A DNA stretch of 64,000 bases from Butyrivibrio sp. WCD3002 (GTDB lineage: Bacteria; Bacillota; Clostridia; Lachnospirales; Lachnospiraceae), in contig NZ_AUJO01000004.1 in the NCBI RefSeq assembly GCF_000424265.1, forward strand, positions 1-64,000, read 5' to 3'. This document shows, piece by piece, positions 25,311-34,762 of the stretch. The notes under the pieces are model-generated. The model was not told the DNA's origin. It saw only the letters and a program-made list of their open reading frames with translations, and did no database searches. The position numbers and the translations under genes were made by a program. The first letter of the stretch is position 1, and every line of letters starts with the position of its first letter.

Positions 25311-27204
25311 TGGCACAAATGTCTTAAAAATTGACTTCTTCGACTCAATCGGCATTCAGCTGATTCCAGAAGTCGAATCATTCCGTTCAGGATTGATGCC
25401 GAAAAATCAGATACTGGAAACATTCAAGCGGATTGATAAGCTTCCGTTTTCAAACCTTGATATCAGATTTTCTGATGATACATGGGACTTCTCTGCCACA
25501 ACAGACTTGCCTGTATCCAAAACAAAGCTGGTGTTTTATTTCGACTCTTCCAGTGCCTATTGTGAGCCTTTGAAGATGTATGTTCTTGACGGCATCCTGA
25601 AAAAGAACGTTAAAATCAGAGTTCTTCAGAACAAAGTCATCAGCGTTATGCGTTTCCTTAAGCAGTTCGAAGCTGAAGGCTATAAGGTGTATTCCAGAGT
25701 GCCGAAAACAGCATTTAAACGCCTTTTCGACGACATGGAAGATACTTGTTCTTACAACACGGTTTGCGCATACAAAGGGCATTTATTGAGGTTCTCGGAC
25801 TTCTATGAAAGAAACTTTGAAGAGCTTGCTGATAAGAGCATCCGCAAATTCTTGCAGGATAGAAATACAGCAAAGCTGAACGACATCAAACACGCAAACA
25901 AAACGCCTGAAGTGCCGATTGATTACTTCCCAGTATTCCTCGATGCTGTTAAAGCAATCATGCGAGACGAAAAGGAAGGCCCAGAAGACAGAATAACGGC
26001 TGCTACGATTGTTCTGTACAGCCAGATAGGTTTCAGAACCGCAGAACTCTTTACGGTGAAGACAGCCTCTATTCACAATGTATATTCTCCCAATAAAGAC
26101 AAGCCTTTATACTACATGGATTTCATTAGCTTTAAACATGGTAAGGGAGAAAGCGGAGGCACTATCGCCCACACATATATCAATTCACTGTCAAGAGAGG
26201 CTTATAACCTCCTGGAAGAATTATGTCGTGAATACCGAAACAACCTTGGTGTTGATACACTGTTGGTTACGAAGTTTCAGAAAAACGCCACTACTACTGC
26301 CCAGCAGTACAGCACACGATACCGTAAGTTCGTAATGCGCCATTGGAAGGAGCTTCAATGCCTGAACATCGGGGACGATTATGAAGACCTGTCATTTTTT
26401 GAAGTTGGGACATTCTTCCAGCCTGACAAGGATGGATATTACACTTACGACAAGAATGCTGACTGGGCAAAAGACCTGCAGATGGACGACAGGATTTATT
26501 ATCCCACCATCAGGCAATTCAGGGTCAGTGTGTGTACTTCCCTGTACCGTCAGCAGGTTCCTCTCCATTACATCAGGAAGCACATGAACCATCTTTCTGA
26601 GGATATGGCAGCCTATTACATCAGGCCACAGAAGAACCTCGAAAAGGAATACTCTGAAACCATCTACCGTGCTGTATTCAAAGACGGTTCAAAGATGCTT
26701 GGAACGAACGGTGATGCCTTTATTCAGAAGATTAACGAATTCATCGAGCAGAACCACATGAACATTCAGGATGACATGGAAGGTGTTATTCGGGTCGTTG
26801 CAAAGAAGTTTCCACTTCGAAGCAAAGTCGGCGGCATGTGCATCCGTTGTGGAGAAGTGATTCCGTGTGCATCGAATAACTCAACAGACGTTATCTACTG
26901 TGCCTTCGGCATGTGCCCGAATCATTGTCACATGTTTTTCATGGCGGATATCTCGTATGAAGAATACCTTCAGAACAGGGATACCGCTCAGTATAACAAG
27001 GATAACGGCTATAAAAAGGCTTATCAGAAAGAAGTCAACAAGCTGAAATACATCATCGAACACTCTCTGATGCCAGAACTGACCATGCTTAAAGATGAAC
27101 TGGAACGGCACGGCGAAGAGGACATTCTGGAAAAGTATCCTCAGCTGACATATATCGTAAACCACTTAGATTCCATTAAACAGGAGGTTCAGACATGGAT
27201 GTAA
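25291..27204 (+). CDS. Tyrosine recombinase, third of trio
   Basis: This 637-aa protein has a diverged tyrosine-recombinase catalytic domain: Arg near 248 (GFRTAELFTV), IRQFRVSVCTSLY near 405, and HYIRKHMNHLSEDMAAYYIRP with the likely Tyr near 443. It also has a cysteine-rich tail (GMCIRCGE through PNHCHMF) related in layout to that of the second protein. Tandem triplets of such genes are known as recombinase trios, and two-gene versions occur in Tn554. Its start lies 20 bp inside the preceding gene. Confidence 0.82.
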   Translation: MQQQLVDGTNVLKIDFFDSIGIQLIPEVESFRSGLMPKNQILETFKRIDKLPFSNLDIRFSDDTWDFSATTDLPVSKTKLVFYFDSSSAYCEPLKMYVLDGILKKNVKIRVLQNKVISVMRFLKQFEAEGYKVYSRVPKTAFKRLFDDMEDTCSYNTVCAYKGHLLRFSDFYERNFEELADKSIRKFLQDRNTAKLNDIKHANKTPEVPIDYFPVFLDAVKAIMRDEKEGPEDRITAATIVLYSQIGFRTAELFTVKTASIHNVYSPNKDKPLYYMDFISFKHGKGESGGTIAHTYINSLSREAYNLLEELCREYRNNLGVDTLLVTKFQKNATTTAQQYSTRYRKFVMRHWKELQCLNIGDDYEDLSFFEVGTFFQPDKDGYYTYDKNADWAKDLQMDDRIYYPTIRQFRVSVCTSLYRQQVPLHYIRKHMNHLSEDMAAYYIRPQKNLEKEYSETIYRAVFKDGSKMLGTNGDAFIQKINEFIEQNHMNIQDDMEGVIRVVAKKFPLRSKVGGMCIRCGEVIPCASNNSTDVIYCAFGMCPNHCHMFFMADISYEEYLQNRDTAQYNKDNGYKKAYQKEVNKLKYIIEHSLMPELTMLKDELERHGEEDILEKYPQLTYIVNHLDSIKQEVQTWM

Positions 27205-27668
27205 ATGAAAGAGTCATGGAGAACCTGAAGACATTCGGCTTAGATACAGAGATCAAGCCTGTTACTATGAAACATTTGTCGAAGGTTGATGAAGTGCTTG
27301 CATCTATGGTGCAGGCACAGACCGATGCCATTCAGGAGATCAGAAACAACAAGATATCCATTAACCGGGTTGCGAAAGAAAGCGGTATTGCACGTCAGAC
27401 TTTCTACAACAACCCAATTATTACAGCATATATCGAGGCTTATATTGCGGCTAACACGACAGCAAGTCCTTATGAAACCATTGAAACACTCAGGGAAGAA
27501 ATCCGCAGGAAGGACGAACAGATTGCGGGACTGGTCCAGAGGGATGCTACTGTTTCCAAATGCAAGGCCGAAAACCTTAAACTTACTGACGAAATCGCTT
27601 CTCTCCGTGAGACCATTAAATCGCAGGAAGAGTTGATACGACAATTAAAGGCGGATACACTCAGATAG
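27195..27668 (+). CDS. TnpC-like transposition accessory protein
   Basis: This 157-aa protein has an N-terminal helix-turn-helix-like stretch (SINRVAKESGIARQTFYNN, ~55-75) and a long C-terminal coiled coil (ETLREEIRRKDEQIAGL onward). It matches the layout of TnpC/DUF6262 proteins that follow Tn554-type recombinases and influence transposition frequency or orientation. It overlaps the third recombinase by 10 bp and ends before a strong terminator. Confidence 0.75.
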   Translation: MDVNERVMENLKTFGLDTEIKPVTMKHLSKVDEVLASMVQAQTDAIQEIRNNKISINRVAKESGIARQTFYNNPIITAYIEAYIAANTTASPYETIETLREEIRRKDEQIAGLVQRDATVSKCKAENLKLTDEIASLRETIKSQEELIRQLKADTLR

Positions 27669-27697
27669 AACTATTTAGTTACCATTGAACGAGAAGG

Positions 27698-27730
27698 GCC
27701 CCACGGCAATGAACCGTGGGGCTGATTTTA
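27698..27730. terminator. Terminator between convergent transposon operons
   Basis: The perfect 9-bp GC-rich stem GCCCCACGG/CCGTGGGGC (27698-27706 with 27714-27722) is followed on the plus strand by TGATTTTA. It separates the recombinase operon from the oppositely oriented R-M operon, though the T-run is weak. Confidence 0.7.
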
Positions 27731-27931
27731 CTTCGCTGTATAAGACTTATTATCGTCTTCCGAGGCGTTTTCTTTGTTTGCCATATACTTTGTCAGGTAA
27801 TCATCCAGAATGCGTTCTATGGCCATTGTAGCTGTCTGTCCGACGTCTTCACAGTACGCATCCAGCTTATCTTTGACATCCCGGCGGATGAAGTAGTTGA
27901 TATTAACTCCGTCTTTCTTCTGTCTCGGCAT
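27728..27931 (-). CDS. Ribbon-helix-helix (CopG-like) regulator
   Basis: A 67-aa basic protein with GVNINYFIRRDVKDKLDAYC followed by an amphipathic helix pair. This is the usual ribbon-helix-helix outline of small DNA-binding repressors and antitoxins. It is the last gene of the R-M operon, four bases after the 98-aa gene. It may autoregulate the R-M genes; no toxin partner with a known fold is adjacent unless the 98-aa protein is one. Confidence 0.65.
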   Translation of the reverse strand: MPRQKKDGVNINYFIRRDVKDKLDAYCEDVGQTATMAIERILDDYLTKYMANKENASEDDNKSYTAK

Positions 27932-27935
27932 AGCA

Positions 27936-28232
27936 TCACCTGCTTTCTACAAAATCATGTATCGAACCATTGTAATCAATAAGAACACGCTTCACTATCA
28001 CCTGCTGTTCTTCAGGAACCATGCTTTGGATTTGTTTCTGCAGCTGTCCTGTAGTAAGTGAATATCGAGAGTTGTTTACTAATACTCTTTCGTCGAACCT
28101 TTCTGCAATCGGTGTGTTATAGTGAATAAGCTGATCCTCAGCTATACGCAAAGTCTTTGTGACTGACATGCCATCTGTTGCTCCGGCAAGAAATGCCTGT
28201 ATCAGTTCTTTGAAGGTCGTTGTATTCCTCAT
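27936..28232 (-). CDS. Unknown 98-aa protein of the transposon R-M operon
   Basis: I do not recognise this family. The protein is mixed alpha/beta with no membrane segment or metal motif. It ends in a segment predicted as two strands and a helix (VIVKRVLIDYNGSIHDFV). It lies nine bases downstream of the fused M-S gene and four bases before the ribbon-helix-helix gene, so it is clearly part of the operon. A controller, an anti-restriction factor or a toxin-like partner are all possible from context. Confidence 0.6.
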   Translation of the reverse strand: MRNTTTFKELIQAFLAGATDGMSVTKTLRIAEDQLIHYNTPIAERFDERVLVNNSRYSLTTGQLQKQIQSMVPEEQQVIVKRVLIDYNGSIHDFVESR

Positions 28233-28241
28233 GCCATCACC

Positions 28242-30389
28242 TCACACAAACATCTGCTGAAGCAAACCTTTTTTGATTTGCATGACAGCATCATACATAT
28301 CTTTTGACTCAAGAGACCACATATCAACATTTGTCAATTGCTCAGCCAGCTTATTCTGTTCTTCCATAGAAGGATATGGAACATCAATCTCCCAAAAGCC
28401 GTCCATATTGATAGACTTTCCGTCACGAATACCTTCCGTCAACTCACTTAGTTTACCTTTTATGAAGGCATCAGAGCGGAAGTAGTACTTGTAAAAAAGC
28501 GGGTTAATAGGTTTTTTAGCTCTGAGTATAGTGTATGCAGGACTAACAATCCCTTTTAATGTTGCCATTTCAAGTCCACCTTCAAATGACCTCAGGTGCA
28601 TAATGAAATCATTTGGATGAACAAGCTTATAAGAGCCTGCAGCGGATTTATCATAACTGATTTTTCTTCCCGAACTCTCTCTCGGAACGGTTCCAATACC
28701 TTGAATGATAGTTAACACGGTTTCTTCGGGGTGGTTCTTTTCAGAGATACTCTCAAACAATTCAGACATCAGCAAAGTGTCACAGGTGTTAGTGTCTATT
28801 ATGGACTTATCATCCCAATTATTGATAGCAGTTCTTGTATAGGTATTACCCTTTTCATGTAATTCTCCCACCAAAGTGAACAGCATATTGACATCTACTG
28901 GTGGCTCCTTCTCGGAGGCATCAACATATCTTGGTATATTACAGTTAAAATCGTTCTTTTCACGTATTTCATCTATTGATACTACATGCGCATATTTAGG
29001 AACATCTTCTCTTGCAACATAGGCATTGACTATACGGTCGATATCATCATCAGAGATATAATTCGTAGTTTTTTCAGTTGAATAATACTTACTTGCATCG
29101 ATAAACAAAACATTTCCCGCATTGCCGTTTCTCTTTTTCTTTAGCACCATTACAATAACCGGCAGTTTTGCACCATGAAACATTTTAGGTGGCAACGCAA
29201 TAATGGCATCAACCACATTCAGATTTTCTATCAGGTGCTTTCTTATCTCATATTCTGCATCATTTTTCTTGCCGTTTCTTCCACGCTTTCCTCTTGATAA
29301 CGCTCCATTTGGAAGCAGAACAGCAATCCTGCCGTCTTCCGACATATGATATACCATGCTCTCCACAAACATCAGATCAGCCTTACCCTGTGGAGCAAGC
29401 ACTCCACAAGATGAATAACGAGGGTCGTCCAATAGTTTCGGATTCTGGTCGAACTTGGCAGAGTATGGCGGATTCTCAACCTGAATATCGAACATTAGCG
29501 GTTCGTTATTCTCATAATAGTTGTCCGTTTTGATGGAGTCCGAATTAAAACAACTAAACTTCTTATAGGGAACACCATGCATCAGTAGGTTCATACGAAG
29601 CAGATTGTAGTTGCTGCCATTTTTTTCGGTTGCATAGAAGTGTCCAACTTTCTTTGTGGACAGATGGTTTTGTACCTCTAAAAGTAGAGATCCAGAACCG
29701 GCACAACTGTCAGCGGCATTCTTTACCTCATCCAGGCCAACGGTTGCAAGGCGGGCAAGAAGCTTGGATGCACAAGTTGGCGTAAAGAATTCTCCACCTT
29801 TCTTGCCTGCATCAGAAGCGAACAGAGAAATCAAAATCATGTAAGCTGTTCCCAGAACATCCATCTCAGCATCATCGACATTGAAGGAAATATCATCGAC
29901 CTTCTGCATGACCTTAGCAATCAGAGCTGTCCTTTCGGATACTTCTTTGCCGAGATCCTTATCCTGAAGGTTCATATCGTCAAATAGTTTATCAAAAGCA
30001 GCTTCCGATTCTTGCCCAATAGTGGATGCCACCAGAGCAGAAATCGCCTTATCAAAGTGTTCAATGGAGAATTCAGACCCCTTTATTTCATCTATAAGAG
30101 AAGCCCATAGATACTTTGGCTCAATGATATAGCCAAGGTGTTCAATAGACCATTCCATGACAGTGGGCGCCAATTCATCATTTTTCAAAGCCTCACGATA
30201 TGAAATACCATCATCCTTTAACAGGTCATCCATGTAACCCTCTGTTTTCTCCGAAAGATATCTGTAAAAGATAACACCAAGGATATAGTTCTTGAACTTA
30301 CTGGCATCCATGTTGCCACGAAGTTCATTAGCGATAGCCCAAAGCTGGGTTGCCAGTTCTTGGGACTGTTTCTGTACGGCATCAGCCAT
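28242..30389 (-). CDS. hsdM: Fused type I methyltransferase-specificity protein (HsdM-HsdS half)
   Basis: Residues ~1-500 are a type I N6-adenine methyltransferase: a helical N-terminal domain, SAM-binding DSCAGSGSLL (217-226) and catalytic NPPY (306-309). Residues ~515-715 look like a single HsdS target-recognition domain with its trailing helix (SPAYTILRAKKPINPLFYKYY, then PSMEEQNKLAEQLTNVD). There is no separate hsdS in this operon. Two copies of one half-specificity domain would predict a symmetric, bipartite recognition site. The gene lies 18 bp after hsdR. Confidence 0.85.
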   Translation of the reverse strand: MADAVQKQSQELATQLWAIANELRGNMDASKFKNYILGVIFYRYLSEKTEGYMDDLLKDDGISYREALKNDELAPTVMEWSIEHLGYIIEPKYLWASLIDEIKGSEFSIEHFDKAISALVASTIGQESEAAFDKLFDDMNLQDKDLGKEVSERTALIAKVMQKVDDISFNVDDAEMDVLGTAYMILISLFASDAGKKGGEFFTPTCASKLLARLATVGLDEVKNAADSCAGSGSLLLEVQNHLSTKKVGHFYATEKNGSNYNLLRMNLLMHGVPYKKFSCFNSDSIKTDNYYENNEPLMFDIQVENPPYSAKFDQNPKLLDDPRYSSCGVLAPQGKADLMFVESMVYHMSEDGRIAVLLPNGALSRGKRGRNGKKNDAEYEIRKHLIENLNVVDAIIALPPKMFHGAKLPVIVMVLKKKRNGNAGNVLFIDASKYYSTEKTTNYISDDDIDRIVNAYVAREDVPKYAHVVSIDEIREKNDFNCNIPRYVDASEKEPPVDVNMLFTLVGELHEKGNTYTRTAINNWDDKSIIDTNTCDTLLMSELFESISEKNHPEETVLTIIQGIGTVPRESSGRKISYDKSAAGSYKLVHPNDFIMHLRSFEGGLEMATLKGIVSPAYTILRAKKPINPLFYKYYFRSDAFIKGKLSELTEGIRDGKSINMDGFWEIDVPYPSMEEQNKLAEQLTNVDMWSLESKDMYDAVMQIKKGLLQQMFV

Positions 30390-30407
30390 AGTAGTATTCT
30401 CCTTTCA

Positions 30408-33305
30408 TTATTCACCTTCAGCGGTGAATTTATTGTAGTTTTCCTCAAGGAATCCATTCAGCCGCTTGATATATTCAGTTATCCGCAACAAACCTTTCAC
30501 ACCTTGTTGCTGAAGTTCCACTCTCAGAAATTCTTTTGTAACTGATTTCGTGTCGATGAAGTATTCATGGACCATTCTTGAAACAAAACTTGTGTCCAGT
30601 TTGTTTTCACAGGAAAAGGATTCAATATCAGCCTGCATTACTTCACGTTCATATTCGTTGTAAGCCTCGATGATATCAGCATCAGGATCCAACTCAAAGA
30701 ACCGTTCTGTCACGAATGCCTTCATAATATCCCGCTTATAACGCATCTTTTCATTATCGGAACGTTCGATTTCTCGGAGTATAAGGTCGACGGACTTGGT
30801 CATCTCATCATTGTCATTACGGTTGATATCCTTAAGAAGGTTCAGGATGTAAACTACATTGATTTTATCAGTTCTAACCAATTCGATATTGAAGTCCACA
30901 TCAACCAGTACAGACTCTTTGTTGCCACCTTTATGCTTATCATAGTAGTACAGATACCAAGATTTAAAGTCGGCATATTCGTCTTCATCCAACGTCGGAG
31001 CAAGGTCAGCCCAATCGAACTTCGAGAAGGTCTTAAGTGTGCTCAGAATACCTGCCAACGTTCTGAATGCAATGACAAATGCCCTGATATCATCCTCAGA
31101 CTGTAGGTTTCCTGCGTCGTCAGGTGTTGCCACGATGGATCTCAGTTCGTCTACCTGCTTATAGTATTCAGTGACATAATAATCATACGACTGAAGAAGA
31201 TATGCGTTCGGATCTCCGTCACCGGAATACAGTTTCAACGCATCATCCTGCGCCTTCTTGATATTGCGGTAAGTAACTATCTGCCCAAACTGTTTCGTAA
31301 CCTTGTCAACACGATTTGTCCGGCTGTATGCCTGAACCAGAGAATGCCATACCAAGTTTTTATCAAGGAACAAGGTATTAGTCGGTTTGCTATCAAATCC
31401 TGTCAGAAACATATTCACTACCAGAAGCAGGTCTACCTGAGGCAGGTCTTTCTGCTTCATGCGCTTAGAAATATCCTTGCGGTAGGCATCAAACTTGCTG
31501 AGGTCATAGTCCGTACCGAACATATCATTGTAGTCCTTCATGCAGGCTTCCAGATGCTCACCAGCGTGCTTGTCTGGGCTTTCTTCCATATCCTGATTGG
31601 CCTGATAAGTGAAGATGGCAGCAATCTTATATCCCTTAGAGTTGTGAGCCTTCATATAGTCATAATACTTCACCAGTGTCTCAATCTTATCAATGGCAAA
31701 GATAGCAGTATAAACACTGTTGTTTTCCAACCTGGTATGCTGGTTCAAATGTTCCAGGATATCATCCGAAATTGCTGCTATGCGCTCATCAGAGTGATAC
31801 AATTCATCAATGTCAATCTTGTGGCGTTTGCAATATTCCACATCGTCCAGCGCCTTTGGGTCAATCTTGGCATCCTTAATGCCCGTGACAGAAATGCTCC
31901 TCATATATTCCACAGAAAAGCGAAGCACATTGCCATCGGCGATAGCTTCTTTGATCATATACTTATGGATGCACGGATCCAACTTACCAGAATGGAAAAT
32001 ATCAGCTGTTGTCTGTCCCTGCGGACCTTTATTCTCCTTAAAGATAGGAGTCCCGGTAAAGCCAATGTAATTGGAATTCTGGAAGTGTTTCCGGATCTGA
32101 GCGTGCATCTTGCCAAACTGCGAACGATGACACTCATCAATAATGAATACGCATTTCTGCTGTTTGAACGTCTCCATAATGGTATCGTACTTCTCAGAAC
32201 GAAGAGCTGTAGCCATCTTCTGAATAGTCGTGATAATCAGAGTCTTAGAAGAGTCCTGAAGATCCTTTACCAGATTATAGGTACTGTCCGTTTGGTCAAC
32301 ACAACCTGCTTCAAAGCTGTTGTATTCATCAACTGTCTGATCGTCAAGGTCGCTTCGATCGATGAGGAAGAATACCTTGTCAATCCTGCGATCATCACGA
32401 AGTAGAGACGCCAATTTGTAGCTCGTCAGTGTCTTTCCTGAGCCAGTGGTATGGAAGACATATCCGTTCATATTAGCCATGATAATACGGTCAAAAGCTC
32501 GTCTTACGGCATAGACTTGATACGGTCTCATAATAAGTAGAACAGGCTCAGTATCCTTGATAACAAAATATCTGCTAAGCATCTCCGTTAGGTGGAGCTT
32601 TGTCAGGAACGTGTTTGTAAAATCCATCAGCTTATTTACGCGGACGTTATTCTCATCTGTCCAGAAGAATGTCAGAGACTTCAGAATATCCTGCTTATGA
32701 CCGAACGGATCATTCTCATTGATATTTGCACAGTACTTGGTCATCGTGGAGTTGGATATTACAAACAGCTGGATAAACCTAAACAAACCTCTAAAGGAGA
32801 ATCTTCTGTAGCGGTTAATCTGGTTCACAGCCTCATTTATTTCAATACCGGGGCGCTTTAGTTCCGTCTGCACAAGAGGCAAGCCATTAATCAGAATGGT
32901 GACATCGTAACGATTTTTATACAGAACATCACCCTTGTGGGCTGGATCCATCGTAACCTGATGTGTGACTTGATAACTGTTTCTCGTCTCATCATTGGTG
33001 AAAAACACAACATATACAGTCTTTCCATTATCAAGTTCCAGCACCCACTGTTCTCGCAATATCTTTGCAGATTCGTAAATGGTATGGTTTTCAAGGCGTA
33101 TCATTACACGGTCAAACTCTGCATCTGAAAGTTCCGCCACGCCCTTTGCTGCTATCAGTTCCTTGGCATTAAGCTTACAGAACTGCTTCCTGAAGTTGGA
33201 GCATACATCGTCATAGTTCTTTAGGTCTATATATTCATAGCCCATGTCGTCAAGCCTGCCGATGTACAGTTCTTCAACTTCATATTCTGACTTTGCTTTA
33301 GGCAT
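30408..33305 (-). CDS. hsdR: Type I restriction enzyme, R subunit (transposon system)
   Basis: This 965-aa protein has the PD-(D/E)xK nuclease site NRYDVTILINGLPLVQTELK (Asp134, Glu148, Lys150). Its helicase has Walker A TTGSGKT (286-292), the DECHRSQFG box, and the C-terminal helicase motif VQAYSRTNRV. The start at ATG 33305 is supported by AAAGGAG nine bases upstream; a longer frame begins at 33335. It is unlike the first system's HsdR in sequence and length. It heads the four-gene operon hsdR, hsdM-S, 98-aa gene, ribbon-helix-helix gene. Confidence 0.92.
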   Translation of the reverse strand: MPKAKSEYEVEELYIGRLDDMGYEYIDLKNYDDVCSNFRKQFCKLNAKELIAAKGVAELSDAEFDRVMIRLENHTIYESAKILREQWVLELDNGKTVYVVFFTNDETRNSYQVTHQVTMDPAHKGDVLYKNRYDVTILINGLPLVQTELKRPGIEINEAVNQINRYRRFSFRGLFRFIQLFVISNSTMTKYCANINENDPFGHKQDILKSLTFFWTDENNVRVNKLMDFTNTFLTKLHLTEMLSRYFVIKDTEPVLLIMRPYQVYAVRRAFDRIIMANMNGYVFHTTGSGKTLTSYKLASLLRDDRRIDKVFFLIDRSDLDDQTVDEYNSFEAGCVDQTDSTYNLVKDLQDSSKTLIITTIQKMATALRSEKYDTIMETFKQQKCVFIIDECHRSQFGKMHAQIRKHFQNSNYIGFTGTPIFKENKGPQGQTTADIFHSGKLDPCIHKYMIKEAIADGNVLRFSVEYMRSISVTGIKDAKIDPKALDDVEYCKRHKIDIDELYHSDERIAAISDDILEHLNQHTRLENNSVYTAIFAIDKIETLVKYYDYMKAHNSKGYKIAAIFTYQANQDMEESPDKHAGEHLEACMKDYNDMFGTDYDLSKFDAYRKDISKRMKQKDLPQVDLLLVVNMFLTGFDSKPTNTLFLDKNLVWHSLVQAYSRTNRVDKVTKQFGQIVTYRNIKKAQDDALKLYSGDGDPNAYLLQSYDYYVTEYYKQVDELRSIVATPDDAGNLQSEDDIRAFVIAFRTLAGILSTLKTFSKFDWADLAPTLDEDEYADFKSWYLYYYDKHKGGNKESVLVDVDFNIELVRTDKINVVYILNLLKDINRNDNDEMTKSVDLILREIERSDNEKMRYKRDIMKAFVTERFFELDPDADIIEAYNEYEREVMQADIESFSCENKLDTSFVSRMVHEYFIDTKSVTKEFLRVELQQQGVKGLLRITEYIKRLNGFLEENYNKFTAEGE

Positions 33306-33507
33306 ATAATCAATCTCCTTTGTAAAATAAACCATTGATATAATTATATTGTTAGTTCCAATACAATTCTACAAAACTATTGAATTATATTGATAATACA
33401 ACCTAAAAAAAATAGGGATTTTCCCCTGTGTCATACAACTACCTGTCTAAATAATTATGCTGCTAATATATAATGCTCATTATTCAGTATTTTTACAATA
33501 AACAAAT
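33306..33507 (-). promoter_or_regulatory. Promoter region of transposon R-M operon and right transposon end
   Basis: This AT-rich tract upstream of the transposon hsdR contains two copies of CAATATAATT on the minus strand that could serve as -10 elements or operators. Its outer part carries TTCCCCTG (33421) and TGTCTAAAT (33444), both shared with the left end. The hsdM fragment's open frame continues into this tract to a stop at 33455. Confidence 0.5.
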
Positions 33508-34732
33508 TACTGATATGGAAAAACAATGCTTCAGGTAACTTCACGATACAGTCAACTACATCTATCTTAAAAAGCCATCTTCTAATATTAGATTCTCCTT
33601 GTCCTGGGTCTCCATTAAACAATGGAGAGCCTGCTAATACTACAGCTGCTTTTCCACCACCTTGCTCAGTAGAAGCCATTTTACTCACTACATGCTGTAA
33701 AAATAACATTGCACCGTCATTAATTCTTGGAGTTCCTGCTCCGAATCTGCCATCATATCCCTTCTGCGCCTCTTCCTCAACTTTTTCTTTTTGCTTTTCC
33801 CATTTTTTTCCATATGGTGGATTAGAAAGAATATAATTAAATTTCATACTTGAAAACTGATCATCTATAAGTGTATCTCCCCACATTATGTTTTCTGATA
33901 AATCCTGAGTATTATTAAAATCATCTCCATCATTACTACTAATATTTCTAATAAGAAGATTTGACTTACCGATTGCCCAGGATTCCGCCTCACATTCCTG
34001 TCCATAAGGAATAATCATGGCTGGTGCAACCATATTTTTATCAGAATGCCATTCGTCAAGAAGATCAAGCGCATCACATATAAAACCTGCTGTTCCAAGT
34101 GTAGGATCATAAAGAGTTCTTATGGCTCCATTATCACTATTTAAAAGCTCGTCATCATTAGCAAAAATCATCTTAACCGCAAGTCTTACCACATCCTTAG
34201 GTGTCATGAAATCCTCTGCATCCTCTGCTATTTCTTCACCATATCGCTCTATTAGATGCTCATAAATATCTGACATCTCTCTATCAGAAACATTATCTGG
34301 TGAGAGATTAAATTTAGAGAATCTCTGGCAAACTTCATAGAGCATTCCTGCCTCTTCGAGGGTAGTACATGTATCTGCCATCTTAAATTTTTCCATTATT
34401 TCTCGAGCATTTTTACTAAAGCATCCAATATAAGCTTTTAAAGTTAACCATGTATTGTTAACAGGAATTGTTTTCAAACTATATTTTGAATAATTATAAA
34501 AGGGTTTTTTTGATACACTCGTGAAATCATATTCTTCTTCATTCTCATTTTTTTCTTGCTTTTTATACTCTTCAACAACAGCATCTTTAGTATCTTCAAG
34601 TGCGCATTCCAATCTTCGAAGTAATGTAAATGGTAATATTACTTTGTCAAAATCCTTTCTATTTATAGTATCTCTCGTATATTCCGCTATATCCCAAATG
34701 CTCTTTTCATAGTTAAAATTATCTTTAGCCAT
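33508..34732 (-). pseudogene. hsdM: hsdM 5' fragment (first system), cut by a transposon
   Basis: This encodes the N-terminal ~408 residues of a type I methyltransferase: helical N-domain, SAM-binding DPTLGTAGF (209-217), catalytic NPPY (304-307) and IVKLPEALFFHIS at the break. Beyond the break the frame runs ~17 residues through transposon sequence. Joined to the 3' fragment at AGTA, the gene would be 690 codons in frame. The ribosome site AAAGGAG precedes ATG. It lies 30 bp after the resolvase gene and was followed originally by hsdS and hsdR. Confidence 0.9.
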
Positions 34733-34762
34733 CTTTTCTCCTTTGTAATTCTTAATCTATAT

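Larger units (their letters stand above)
21371..33511 (+). mobile_element. Nested Tn554/recombinase-trio-like transposon carrying a type I R-M system (~12.1 kb)
   Basis: This element interrupts hsdM of the IME. On the left it has three overlapping tyrosine recombinase genes and a TnpC-like gene on the plus strand. On the right, convergently, is a complete type I R-M operon. A 4-bp TACT (plus strand) is shared at both ends. The ends also share TTCCCCTG and TGTCTAAA motifs (21414 and 33421; 21399, 21544 and 33444). The GC content is visibly higher than in the interrupted R-M operon, consistent with a separate origin. Confidence 0.85.

Noticed and set aside
31344-32405. 353-aa plus-strand open frame
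   Set aside because: It is antisense to the transposon hsdR helicase core, lacks a ribosome site and has no protein-like motifs.
20523-34732. hsdM split explained by simple frameshift or two separate systems
   Set aside because: The two parts are complementary domains of one protein, share AGTA at the break, and rejoin in phase; a frameshift cannot account for 12 kb between them.
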